From: WHUA01 sp963711215
GTDB lineage: Bacteria > Pseudomonadota > Alphaproteobacteria > UBA8366
Assembly: GCA_963711215.1 (NCBI GenBank)
Contig: CAVQDH010000002.1
Coordinates: forward strand, 124,001 to 188,000
DNA length: 64,000 nt
Direction: 5' to 3'
The position numbers and the translations under genes were made by a program. The notes beneath the pieces were generated by a model, which saw nothing but the letters and a program-made list of their open reading frames with translations, was not told where the DNA came from and did no database searches. Shown piece after piece: positions 54,509 through 63,898 of the stretch. How positions within the stretch are numbered: position 1 is the first letter of the stretch; each line of letters opens with the position of its first letter.

Positions 54509-55363
54509 ATGGGGCTCGAAATACGACCACTGTCCGACGCGCTCGGCGCGGAAATCATCGGCGCCGACGTCAACGATCTCAGCGACGAGGCATTCCGGAA
54601 GATCCATCAAGCGCATCTTGACCATTGCGTGATCGTGCTCCGCGACCAGCATTTGACGCCGGAGCAGCATATCGCCTTCAGCCGGCGGTTCGGCGATCTC
54701 GACTATCAGGTGCTCGATCAATACGCGTTGCCTGGGCATCGCGAAATCCTTGTCCTCACCAACAAGGTCGCGGACGGCAAGCCGGCCGGCCTGGCGGACG
54801 CGGGGCGGCGCTGGCATACTGACATGTCCTACAATGAGATTCCCCCGCTGGGCTCGCTGCTCTATGGGCTGGAGGTCCCGCCCGAGGGCGGCGACACGAA
54901 ATTCACCAACCTCTATGCCGCCTATGACGCGTTGCCGGACGCCACGAAAAAGCGGATCGCGAGCCTGAAGGGGATCCACGATTATGTCCGCCATTACAAG
55001 CGGGCGGATGATCTAAGCGGCGGCAAGCGGGCAAAGCTGACCGACGAGCAGATGGCCAGCCTCAAGCAGGCGGTCCATCCGATCGTGCGCACCCATCCGG
55101 AGACGGGCCGCAAGGCGCTTTATGTCGACGAGGGGCACACGGTCGGGATCGAGGGCATGGACGAGGCGGAGGCGAAGCCGCTGCTGAAAGAGCTGTACGA
55201 GCACGCGATCCGGCCGCAATTCGTCTACGCCCACAAATGGCGCCAGTTCGACGTGGTATTCTGGGACAACCGCTGCGTCCTGCATCAGGCGCAGCCCTAT
55301 GACGCGGCGAAACATGTCCGCTACATGCATCGGACCACCGTGAAAGGGGACCGGCCTTTTTGA
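54509..55363 (+). CDS. TauD/TfdA-family dioxygenase (copy 6)
   Basis: 284-residue dioxygenase, start ATG 54509 (MGLEIRPLSDALGAEIIGAD) with GGAG 8 nt upstream. The iron site HTD is in RRWHTDMSYNEIPPLGSLLY, the distal His in DNRCVLHQAQPYDAAKHVR, and the Arg in RYMHRTTVKGDRPF. A one-base gap separates it from the MmgE/PrpD gene, so the two are almost certainly co-translated and share a pathway. Confidence 0.88.
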   Translation: MGLEIRPLSDALGAEIIGADVNDLSDEAFRKIHQAHLDHCVIVLRDQHLTPEQHIAFSRRFGDLDYQVLDQYALPGHREILVLTNKVADGKPAGLADAGRRWHTDMSYNEIPPLGSLLYGLEVPPEGGDTKFTNLYAAYDALPDATKKRIASLKGIHDYVRHYKRADDLSGGKRAKLTDEQMASLKQAVHPIVRTHPETGRKALYVDEGHTVGIEGMDEAEAKPLLKELYEHAIRPQFVYAHKWRQFDVVFWDNRCVLHQAQPYDAAKHVRYMHRTTVKGDRPF

Positions 55364-55364
55364 C

Positions 55365-56765
55365 ATGACAACGGCAAAAAATTCGACCCATCTGACCGAC
55401 GCGCTCGCCCGCTTCGTCGTGGAGACTCCGGCAAGCACCATTCCCGAGGCGGCCTATGAGAAGGCGGCCAAGGCGATCGTCGACACGGTCGGCTGCATCC
55501 TCGCCGGCAGCGTTGCCGATGTCTCGGCGCCGCTGCAGCGCTATCTCGGGCAGATCGAAGGCGAGGGCGCGCGCCCCGTGCTGGCCACGGGGAAGACTGC
55601 GCCGGCGGAAATCGCCGCCATGATCAACGGCACTTTCGGGCATGCGCTCGACTTTGACGACGTGCTGTCGATGATGCCGGCCCATCCCAGCACGGTCGTC
55701 CTGCCGGCCCTGTTCGCCTGCCTTCCCGGCGGCACCGGCGGTCAGGCCTTTCTCGAAGCTTATATCCTGGGTGTCGAAGCGGGCGCCAAGATCGGCCTCG
55801 GCATCGGCAACGGCCATTACCGGCGCGGCTGGCATGCCACGGGAACGCTCGCGGTCTTTTCGGCGGTGTCCGCGCTGGCACGGCTGCTCGGGCTCGATGT
55901 GGCAACGACGCGGCAAGCCTTCGGCATCGCGGCCTCGACCGCGAGCGGGCTCCGCTGCAACTTCGGCACGATGACCAAGCCGCTGCATGCGGGCTGGGCG
56001 TCGCGCAACGCCGTGGCGGCGGTACGCCTTGCCGCCTCGGGCTTTTCGGCTGCGCCCGATGCGATGGAGGCCGATGCCGGTTTCTTCCCGACCTACGGCA
56101 CGGATCAGTCGGACATGGCGCGCTGCGTCGAGGCGCTTGGCCGGCCCTTTGTCTTCGTCGAGCCCGGCCTCGCGCTCAAGAAGTATCCGTGCTGTTACGC
56201 GCTCCACCGCCCGATCGACGCGCTGCTGCAGCTGCGCGAGAAGCTTGCGCTGACGCCGGAGAACACCGACTCGGTTTTCTGCCGGGTCGCGCCGGGCGCG
56301 CTGCGGCCCTTGCCTTATGTGGCGCCGACGACCGGGCTCGAGGGCAAGTTCAGCATGGAATACACGCTCGCCGTGGGCGTGCTGGACGGCCGTTTCGATC
56401 TCGCCGCCTATAGCGATGAGGGTGTCGCGCGACCCGGGATCAGCGCCCTGCTGCGCCGCATGGGGAAGGCCGAGGATCCGCGCTGCCTCGGCGGCGAAGC
56501 GGATCCGGGCGCGCGCAGCTCGGGCACCATCGGCTTCATCGAGGTCACGGCCAAGCGGCAGGATGGGGCAGCGGAAACGGTGCGGGTCGACAAGCCGGTC
56601 GGGTCGCCCGAGCGCGAGCTGACCTGGTCCGACCTCGAAGCGAAGTTCCACGATTGCGCCGGCCAGGCGGGACTGGCGTCGAATTCCGCGGCGGACAGCT
56701 TCGCGGCCTGGCGGGCGCTGCGTCGGTGCGGCGACGTCGGGACGCTGCTTCAGCCTTTGGCGTAA
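55365..56765 (+). CDS. MmgE/PrpD family protein (copy 1)
   Basis: 466-residue MmgE/PrpD-fold enzyme; characterised members dehydrate 2-methylcitrate or decarboxylate cis-aconitate. Marks are KAIVDTVGCILAGSVADVSA, MINGTFGHALDFDDVLSMMP, NCNFG-like core CNFGTMTKPLHAGWASRNAV and KKYPCCYALHRPIDALL. It begins 1 nt after TauD copy 6. No prpB, prpC or aconitase gene is near, so a role in the methylcitrate cycle is unlikely; a dehydration or isomerisation of another tricarboxylate-like acid fits better. Convergent with the MFS gene. Confidence 0.9.
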   Translation: MTTAKNSTHLTDALARFVVETPASTIPEAAYEKAAKAIVDTVGCILAGSVADVSAPLQRYLGQIEGEGARPVLATGKTAPAEIAAMINGTFGHALDFDDVLSMMPAHPSTVVLPALFACLPGGTGGQAFLEAYILGVEAGAKIGLGIGNGHYRRGWHATGTLAVFSAVSALARLLGLDVATTRQAFGIAASTASGLRCNFGTMTKPLHAGWASRNAVAAVRLAASGFSAAPDAMEADAGFFPTYGTDQSDMARCVEALGRPFVFVEPGLALKKYPCCYALHRPIDALLQLREKLALTPENTDSVFCRVAPGALRPLPYVAPTTGLEGKFSMEYTLAVGVLDGRFDLAAYSDEGVARPGISALLRRMGKAEDPRCLGGEADPGARSSGTIGFIEVTAKRQDGAAETVRVDKPVGSPERELTWSDLEAKFHDCAGQAGLASNSAADSFAAWRALRRCGDVGTLLQPLA

Positions 56766-56768
56766 TGG

Positions 56769-58326
56769 CTAGGTCGTGGCCTTGCCGCGGGCATCCGCCG
56801 GTACGGCGGATGTTATGCGCGCCGGGTTCCTGACGAGGAATACGAGGGGCAGCAGCAGCGCCATCAGCAAGGTCATCAGTCGGAAATCGTGCAGATAGGC
56901 GATGAATTCGGCCTGCTTGTCGACGATGCGCTGGATGCTGAGCAAGCCCTGCATGCTGTCCAGATTCCAGCTGTCGGGCATCGTCAGAACATGCAGCCGG
57001 TCGTTGTAGTAGCTGATATTCTCGATCAGGACCGAGCGGGCATCGCGCGTGCTATGGGCGAGCTCGGCGACGAGGACGGAAACGCCGACACTGGAGCCGA
57101 GCCGGCGGGAGAGACTGAGAATGCTCGTCGCGTCCGGGCGCATCGACTGCGGCATTGTCTGGAACGACACGGCCAGGACGGCGACCGACAGGAAGCCGAA
57201 CCCCGCGCCTTGGATGAAAATCGTCGTCATGACGCTCGCAGATGTCGATATCCGGGGTAAAGGTCGACAGCATTGCGGTCGACGCCCCGATACAGATGAC
57301 GCCGCAGGCCATGAGCGGCTTCGGCGGGTATCGGAGCATCAGCGCACCGGCGATCAGCGACGATACCATCGTGCCGACCCCGCGCGGGGTCATGACGATG
57401 CCGGCCATCAGGACCGGATAGCCCATATGCTTCTGCAGGATCGGGGGAATCAGGCCGGCATATCCGAACACCATGAAATTGTTGAGGAAGCCGAATAGGA
57501 GGCCGATCAGGAACTCCCGGTTCTTGAAGATGCGTGGGTTCAGATAGGCGTTGCGCGCGGTGACCAGGTGAATGCTGAAGACATAGAAGGCGACGACGGC
57601 CGTGAGCCCGAGCACGATGATCTCGGTCGAATCGAACCAGTCCTCCTTCTCGCCCCAATCGAGCATCAGCTGGAAGGCGCCGATGCACAGGCTGAGGAAG
57701 ACGAAGCCGAAAAGGTCGAACTGCTTTCGCGCCTCCGAATGGCCGGACGGGACATAGCGATAGATCAGCACGAGGGCGAGAATGCCGAGCGGCAGATTGC
57801 TGAGGAAGACGAACCGCCAGCTCAGATACTCGGTGATAAAGCCGCCGAGGATGGGGCCGACGATGATGCCGCTCATGCGCCCGGTGGTAAGCCAGCCGAA
57901 GGCCGTGCCCTGCTGGTCGCGCGGAAAGGTCGCGAGCACGGTCTGCATCAGCAAGGGGTTGAAGCCGGCGCCGAAGAAGCCCTGCAGAAAGCGGAAGCAG
58001 ACGATCTCGAACAGCGTATGCGACTGCGCGATCAGCAGCGAGGTGCCGATCGTCCCAACGATGATGACCATATACAGCCGCTTGCGCGGGACGCGCCGGC
58101 TCAGCCACGCATAAAGCGGGGTGAAAATGGCGGAGGCCACGAGATAGGCGGTCAGGATCCAGGAGATCTCGGTGAGCGTCGCCGACAGCGCGCCCTGCAT
58201 GCTCGGCAAGGCGACGCTGACGGCAAAGGTATCCAGACCGCTCATCATGCCGGCCGGCAAAATCCCGATGGCGACGGCAAGTCGTCCGCGGGGACTCATT
58301 TCGACGTCGGTGTCGGATATGCTCAT
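56769..58326 (-). CDS. MFS transporter, DHA2 (EmrB/QacA) type, frameshifted
   Basis: About 518-residue drug:H+ antiporter with 14 predicted membrane segments. The first frame (58326 down) has LDTFAVSVALPSMQGALSAT, LQGFFGAGFNPLLMQTVLAT, and GRMSGIIVGPILGGFITEYL. The frame shifts near 57238-57244, then continues TIFIQGAGFGFLSVAVLAV to RITSAVPADARGKATT. Members export drugs or small metabolites from the cytosol. No EmrA-type membrane-fusion gene is adjacent. Both halves are conserved, favouring a sequencing indel. Confidence 0.88.
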
Positions 58327-58653
58327 CGATGGAAGTGCCGCGGTGGGTTCACTGAACCTCTCTTTCCCTTATGGCATGAACCCCAGCCGGAGCCACACGC
58401 TCGGCGCATCTCATCCTGCTCGCCGAAGCGACCGCCGGTCGGGTGGCGGCGATCGCCTGGCAGGAACGGATGCGGTCGAGGTGGAACGCAGATGCGCCAT
58501 GTGACACCGGCTGATGCCGGATTGCGCTATTCTAGACCAAAGAGCCGCTCGGACTGAAATTGTGACGCTTCCGGCAGCATCCCGTTGTGCGGTGCGGCTC
58601 CCTGTGTAGAAATCGGCCTTCTGCCGCCGTTTCAACGCCGTTGGAGGACAGCC
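58327..58653. other. 327-nt divergent intergenic region
   Basis: No convincing gene. It holds the promoters of the MFS and alcohol dehydrogenase genes. CGACCG-C-CGGTCG (58429-58441) is a perfect dyad with the same half-site as those before the peptide transporter at 21.5-21.7 kb. A ribosome-binding site GGAGGA lies at 58643-58648. Confidence 0.45.
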
Positions 58654-59760
58654 ATGCAATTTCGCGCCGCCGTCATGCACGAGGCCAACGCGCCGCTCAC
58701 GATCGAAACGGTCGAATTGGCGGCGCTGGCGCCGGACGACGTGCTGGTGCGGATCGGCGCGGCCAGCATCTGCCATACCGATCTCGAGGTTCTGAGCGGG
58801 GAGATCCGCTATCCCATGCCGATGGTGCTCGGCCATGAAGCCTCCGGCACGGTCGAGGACGTTGGGGCCGCGGTGACCGGCGTCGGCGCGGGCGACCGGG
58901 TCGTGCTGTCCTGGAACCCGCATTGCGGCCATTGCTACTACTGCGAAAACAACCAGCCGATCCTGTGCGAGGCCTATGTGAAGGGTCGTGCGGACGGCGC
59001 CCATTTCGACGGCGGGCATCGGCTCACATGGAGCGGCAAGCGGCTCAACACGCTGATGTATATCGGCGGCTTCTCGGAATACTGCGTGGTGCCGTCGCAA
59101 AGCGCGATCAAGGTCCCGGACGACATGCCGTTCGATTGCGGCTGCCTGATCGGCTGCGGCGTGATGACGGGCGTGGGCGCGGCGACGCGCGTCGCCCGCG
59201 TTGCCTGGGGCTCGGCGGTGCTGGTGCTTGGCTGTGGCGCGATCGGGCTCAGCGCGGTTCAGGGCGCGCGGATGGCCGGAGCCGGGGTGATCCTCGCCGT
59301 CGATTTCGACGGCAAGAAGCTGGCCGTCGCCCGTGAGCTCGGCGCGACCCACCTCTGCAACGCCGGGGCGGAAAACCCGCTCGCCGCGATCAAGGCGCTG
59401 ACCGGCGGGCGGGGCGCCGACTATGTCTTCGAGGCGGCCGGCAACGAGGCGGCCTTCCGCGCCTCGATCGAGGGCTGCCGGCCCGGCGGCCAAGTGGTCT
59501 GGCTCGGCAAGGTCAATGTCGACCGCGAGGTCAGCTTCCGCTGGGGCACGCTGATGGGCGAGCGGCATATCGTGCGCTCGAGCTACGGCGGCGCCCGGCC
59601 GAACGAGGATTTTCCCAGCCTGTCGCGCGCCTATCTGAAGGGCGATCTCAAGCTCGACCACCTGGTGACCGCGCGCATTCCCTTGGAGCGGATCAACGAC
59701 GGCTTCGACCTGCTGCGCCAGGGCAAGGCAATTCGCACGGTCATCGAGTTCGACGGCTAG
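58654..59760 (+). CDS. Zinc-dependent alcohol dehydrogenase (MDR superfamily)
   Basis: 368-residue medium-chain dehydrogenase, start ATG 58654 (MQFRAAVMHEANAPLTIETV) with GGAGGA upstream. Catalytic zinc residues are in SICHTDLEVLSG and VLGHEASGTVEDVG. The structural zinc set is CGHCYYCENNQPILC. The NAD site is VLGCGAIGLSAVQGARMAGA with an Asp (VDFDGKKLAV) that suits NAD rather than NADP. It is nearest the class III/AdhC-like group. It converges on the gamma-glutamyltransferase gene with a 3-nt gap. Confidence 0.92.
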   Translation: MQFRAAVMHEANAPLTIETVELAALAPDDVLVRIGAASICHTDLEVLSGEIRYPMPMVLGHEASGTVEDVGAAVTGVGAGDRVVLSWNPHCGHCYYCENNQPILCEAYVKGRADGAHFDGGHRLTWSGKRLNTLMYIGGFSEYCVVPSQSAIKVPDDMPFDCGCLIGCGVMTGVGAATRVARVAWGSAVLVLGCGAIGLSAVQGARMAGAGVILAVDFDGKKLAVARELGATHLCNAGAENPLAAIKALTGGRGADYVFEAAGNEAAFRASIEGCRPGGQVVWLGKVNVDREVSFRWGTLMGERHIVRSSYGGARPNEDFPSLSRAYLKGDLKLDHLVTARIPLERINDGFDLLRQGKAIRTVIEFDG

Positions 59761-59763
59761 GGC

Positions 59764-61525
59764 CTACCAGCCGACCGCGTAGGCCGTCCGCCGCGGGTCC
59801 GCCGCGCCAGAGCGCAGCCCCGAGACCAGGTCGATCCCGACGCTGCAGACCGAGCCCGCGCTCCACCGCTGCGCCGGCCACCATTCGACCTTGTGGCCGC
59901 GCGCGGCGAGTTCGGCGCCCACGGCCTCGCCGATATCGGCTTCCAGGTTGAGCCTGGCCGGATAATAGCTGTGCGGAATTGCCGACGCCGGCCAGCTGTA
60001 GCTCGCGAAGCGCGGCGCCTCGACCGCGGCCTGCGGGCTCATGCCGAAGACGAAGAGGTTGAGAAAGGCCTGGAGCTGCGCCTGCCCCAGGACCTCGCTG
60101 CCGGGCGAGCCGAAGGAGGTGACGGAGCGGCCTGCGCGGATCGCCATCATCGGGTTGGCCGACATGCGCGGCCGCCGGCCCGGGCCGACCGCGGCCGGAT
60201 GGCGGGGATCGGTATAGGCCCGCGATCCCCACATGGAGGGCGTGATGCCGGTGCCGGGCGTGACCGGCCCGCTGATCGTCGGATCGCTCGGCGTGGCGGC
60301 GAAAAGATTGCCGAAGCGGTCGGCGGCGCAGAGATGCGAGGTCTCGAGCGCGTCCGCCGGCTTGCACGGCTGCGGCATCGCGCGATCGCGCCGACGGGTC
60401 GGGTCGCCACGGCGGCAGCCATAGCCGGGCAATGCGCCGAAGGGCGGCATGCCGGGCCATGCTTCCGCCGCCCGGATCATGCGCCGCCGTTCCGCTGCAT
60501 AGTCTTGCGAGAGCAACCGGTCGAGCGGCACATCGACGAAATCGGGATCGCCGAAATAGGCCTCCCGGTCCGCAGCGGCGAGCTTCATCGCTTCGGTCAC
60601 CGTGTGGACGTAGTCAGCCGCGTTGTGACCTATGCCCGCGAGGTCGACGCCATCGAGAATGTTCAACGCCTGCAGCACCAAGGGACCCTGGCTCCACGGC
60701 CCGCAACCATAGACGTCGATATCGCCGAAGCGGATCCGGCACGGCGTTTCGACGCGGGCGCGGAAGGACGCCAGGTCTTCCGCGGTCATCAGGCCGCCCA
60801 AGTCCCGTTGCTGGCGGATCATCGCGGCGGCGATGTCGCCCCGGTAGAAGGCGTCGCGCGCGGCCTGCAGGCCCGCTTTGCGGCCATTCCCGCGATGCGC
60901 CGTTTCCTCATCCGCGAGATATTGCAGGGTCGCTCGCGAGGTCGCTTTGTACGAACAGCGCGCCTTCATCCGGGATACGGCCGCCGGGCGTGAAGATCGC
61001 CGCCGTCGTCGGCCAGTCGGCGAATTCATGGCGATGCTCGATCAGCCGCTCGCGAAACATCGGATACACCGGGAAGCCGTCGCGCGCGAAGCGGATCGCC
61101 GCTGCCGCGACATCGCCGAAGGACAACGTGCCGTAGCGCTCGAGCGCGGCGATCCAGATGCCGGGCGCCGCCGGCACGACCGTGTTCAGGATCCCCGGCG
61201 GCACGCGGCCGCCGAACCGCTCGGTGAAGTATTCCGTCGTTGCCGCCATCGGCCAGGGCCCGACGCCGCTGATGACGACGACCTCCCGCGTTTCCGCCAG
61301 GTAGATCATCGTCGGGGCGACGCCGCCGAAGCCGACGAACTCGCTTTCCAGGACGCCGGTTGCGATCCCCATGGCGACGCCGGCGTCGATGGCATTGCCG
61401 CCCGCCTCCAGGATCTCGAAGCCGGCGAGCGCGGCCCAGTAATGACCGGCCGCCGCCACGTGCCGCCGCGCCATGATGGTCGGGCGATGCTGACTCCGTT
61501 GCGGCACAGTCGTCATGGCGGTCAT
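59764..61525 (-). CDS. ggt: Gamma-glutamyltransferase family protein, frameshifted
   Basis: About 586-residue Ntn-hydrolase. The first frame (start 61525 or 61516) has RRHVAAAGHYWAALAGFEIL, EAGGNAIDAGVAMGIATGVL and FVGFGGVAPTMIYLAETREV. The frame shifts near 60928-60942, and TLQYLADEETAHRGN begins the second. The nucleophile Thr is in LETSHLCAADRFGNLFAATP (near residue 393), followed by SNPMMAIR-type and GSPGSEVLGQAQLQAFLNLF. No signal peptide is evident, so it may be a cytosolic or acylase-type member rather than a periplasmic glutathione hydrolase. Substrate uncertain. Confidence 0.88.
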
Positions 61526-61616
61526 CCATCCTTCGGTTGGCGTCGGCGAGCGGCCGTAAGAGGAGTTTGCTATAGTGAATGGCGACAGAACAACAAGACT
61601 CGAAGGGATGAACGCC

Positions 61617-63032
61617 ATGACCGGAACCGCCGTCTCCTCCGCAGCGCTGGCCGAAGACCTCGTCGCCCTGACGCCGGACCAGCTTACCGACGAAGACATC
61701 GCGCAGCTGAAGCGCCTGATCCTCGACCATGCGGCCGTCACGCTCTGCGGGTCGGTCCAGCCCTGGGGGCGCAAGCTGACCGACTGGGCCCGCCAGTTCG
61801 GTGCGCAAGGCCGCGCGGTGCTGATCGGCAGCGGCGATCGGGCGAGCGCGGCGACGGCCGGTCTCGTCAACGGCACCTCGGCGCATGGCTACGAATTGGA
61901 CGATACGCATGAATACTCGCGCAGCCATCCGGGCGCGGTCGTGATCACCGCTGCGCTGGCGGTCGGCGCGGAGCGGGGATCGGCCGGCCGGGAGGTTATG
62001 GCCGCGATCGTCGCCGGCTACGAGGTGATGACGCGCCTCGGCATGGCGGCGGGCGCGCTGGCAACGACCGAGGTCGGCTTTCACGCGACCTGCCTGTTCG
62101 GGCCGTTCGGCGCAGCAGCGGCGGCAGCGAAGCTGATGGGCCTCGACGCGGACGCGCTCGCGCAGGCCTGGGGCATCGCCTTGTCGATGACCGGCGGGTC
62201 GTCGCAGTTCGCCTTCGAGCCGAAGGGCACCATGGTAAAGCGCATGCACGGCGGCATCCCCGCGCAAAACGGCATCATCGCGGCCCAGCTCGCCAGCCTC
62301 GGCGTCGCCGGTCCTGTCCGGGCGTTCGAGGGCGAGCATGGGTTCTTTCATCTGTACGGACGGAATCCGGAACCGGCCAAGCTGATGCGCCCGGCGGGCG
62401 AGCCGTTCCAGATCCATAAGATGAGCTTCAAGCCCTATTCCTGCTGCCGCAAGTTCCATTCCCTGATCGATGCGCTGGAGACCGCGACCGACGGCTTCAC
62501 CGTCGATCCGGCGTCGATCGACCGGATCACCGTCTATTCGCCGACCGGGTCGGTCGAGAAGCACCAGATGAAACGGCCGGACTCCGTGATGGCGGCGCAA
62601 TACAGCATGCCCTACATCGTCGGCGCGACGCTGGCCTATGGCTCCCGGCGCTACGACGCCTACGGGCCCGACCACCATGCCGACAAGAAGATTCTCGATA
62701 TCGTCGACCGCGTGCAGGCCGAGCATGACAAGAGCCTCGACCGCTACGTGCCCGATGCCATGCCCAACCGGGTCGTGGTGCGGCTGCGCGACGGCAGCGA
62801 GCGCAAGGAGACCGTGATCGAGAGCCTGGGCTCGCCGGAGCGGCCTCTGTCGATGGAGGGCGTGGCCGAGAAAGCGCGGGCCCTTCTCGCGATGGTCGAT
62901 CCCGGCATTGACGTCGAGCGGCTCGTGAAGGCGGTCGATGCGCTGCCGGCGACGAAAGACATCGGCGCCTTTGCCGGGACGCTCGTCATCCCGGGATATC
63001 CGTCGGAAGGACGCGGCTCCCGGGCGGCCTGA
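61617..63032 (+). CDS. MmgE/PrpD family protein (copy 2)
   Basis: 471-residue MmgE/PrpD enzyme. GAAGGG 9 nt upstream favours ATG 61617 (MTGTAVSSAALAEDLVALTP) over 61608. Marks are RLILDHAAVTLCGSVQPWGR, LVNGTSAHGYELDDTHEYSR, FEPKGTMVKRMHGGIPAQNG and SFKPYSCCRKFHSLIDALE. It differs clearly from copy 1, so this is not a recent duplication. It is followed by the CmcJ-like gene after 29 nt, likely one operon. Substrate unknown; dehydration of a hydroxy-polycarboxylic acid is the family theme. Confidence 0.9.
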   Translation: MTGTAVSSAALAEDLVALTPDQLTDEDIAQLKRLILDHAAVTLCGSVQPWGRKLTDWARQFGAQGRAVLIGSGDRASAATAGLVNGTSAHGYELDDTHEYSRSHPGAVVITAALAVGAERGSAGREVMAAIVAGYEVMTRLGMAAGALATTEVGFHATCLFGPFGAAAAAAKLMGLDADALAQAWGIALSMTGGSSQFAFEPKGTMVKRMHGGIPAQNGIIAAQLASLGVAGPVRAFEGEHGFFHLYGRNPEPAKLMRPAGEPFQIHKMSFKPYSCCRKFHSLIDALETATDGFTVDPASIDRITVYSPTGSVEKHQMKRPDSVMAAQYSMPYIVGATLAYGSRRYDAYGPDHHADKKILDIVDRVQAEHDKSLDRYVPDAMPNRVVVRLRDGSERKETVIESLGSPERPLSMEGVAEKARALLAMVDPGIDVERLVKAVDALPATKDIGAFAGTLVIPGYPSEGRGSRAA

Positions 63033-63061
63033 CCGATCGTAGACGTGAGGAATTGTGGATC

Positions 63062-63898
63062 ATGCCAAGCGCGCTCGAACTGGCTTTGCTCGACACCGTT
63101 TCGGCCTCCGTTCAGTTCGGCGTCGATACGGGGCAGACGCCCGTCACCCTGGTCAACGCGGCGGGATATGGCGACGACCAGCGGATGGGAAGCTTCGAGC
63201 CGCACCAGGTGACGATCCACGATGCGCGGCCGCTCGCCGACCGTTTCGATCTCGACGTCCAGGGGTTCGCGATCCGGCGCTGCCCCACAGCGGTCGAGGA
63301 TTTTTACGACACCGCCGAAGTACGCGCCGTCTATTACCCGGAGATGGAGGCGCTGGTGAAAAAGGTGACCGGCGCGGTAAAAGCGATCGTGTTCGATCAC
63401 ACCGTCCGGGTCGATGACGGCGGCCTGCAGGCGGAACGGAAGGTGCGGGCGCCGGTGCGCAACGTGCACAATGACTTCACCATCGCCGCCGCGGAACAGC
63501 GGGTGCGCGACCTGCTGCCGAGGGCCGAAGCCGCGGATCGGCTGCGCCGGCGCTTCGGGTCGATCAATGTGTGGCGCCCGATCGCGGGGCCGGTGGTCAC
63601 CGCGCCGCTCGCGATCTGCGAATTTGGCAGCATCCAGGATGGGGATTTGATCGCCGCCGAGCGGCAGTATCAGGACCGGATCGGCGGCATCTATTACCTC
63701 GCCTACAATCCGGAACAGCGCTGGTACTATTTTCCGCGCATGACGCGTGACGAGGTCGTGCTGCTCAAATGCTATGACTCGCTGACCGACGGCACCGCCC
63801 GTTGGACGGCGCATGGCGCGTTCGACGATCCGAATTCGCCGGCAAACGCGGCGCCGCGCGAAAGCATCGAAATCCGCACCCTCGTCTTCTACGAATAA
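63062..63898 (+). CDS. CmcJ/NvfI-family Fe-dependent oxygenase-like protein
   Basis: 278-residue protein matching the CmcJ/NvfI family. Patterns are KAIVFDHTVRVDDGGLQAER, RAPVRNVHNDFTIAAAEQRV, INVWRPIAGPVVTAPLAICE, WYYFPRMTRDEVVLLKCYDS and RWTAHGAFDDPNSPANAAPR then ESIEIRTLVF. HND in VHND plus the His of AHGAFDD give an iron triad, and the Arg of PRESIEIR fits 2OG binding. Members include a cephamycin 7-methoxylation partner and an endoperoxide-forming enzyme. I chose ATG 63062; TTG 63053 is possible. Substrate unknown. Confidence 0.85.
   Translation: MPSALELALLDTVSASVQFGVDTGQTPVTLVNAAGYGDDQRMGSFEPHQVTIHDARPLADRFDLDVQGFAIRRCPTAVEDFYDTAEVRAVYYPEMEALVKKVTGAVKAIVFDHTVRVDDGGLQAERKVRAPVRNVHNDFTIAAAEQRVRDLLPRAEAADRLRRRFGSINVWRPIAGPVVTAPLAICEFGSIQDGDLIAAERQYQDRIGGIYYLAYNPEQRWYYFPRMTRDEVVLLKCYDSLTDGTARWTAHGAFDDPNSPANAAPRESIEIRTLVFYE

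Noticed and set aside
53427..55363. Recent duplication of the divergent TauD pair (copies 5 and 6)
   Set aside because: Shared motifs only; the loops, lengths and C-termini differ too much for a recent duplication.
55062..62726. Antisense frames of more than 500 codons opposite the two MmgE/PrpD genes
   Set aside because: Same codon-bias shadow effect; compositions rich in Arg and Ala without motifs.
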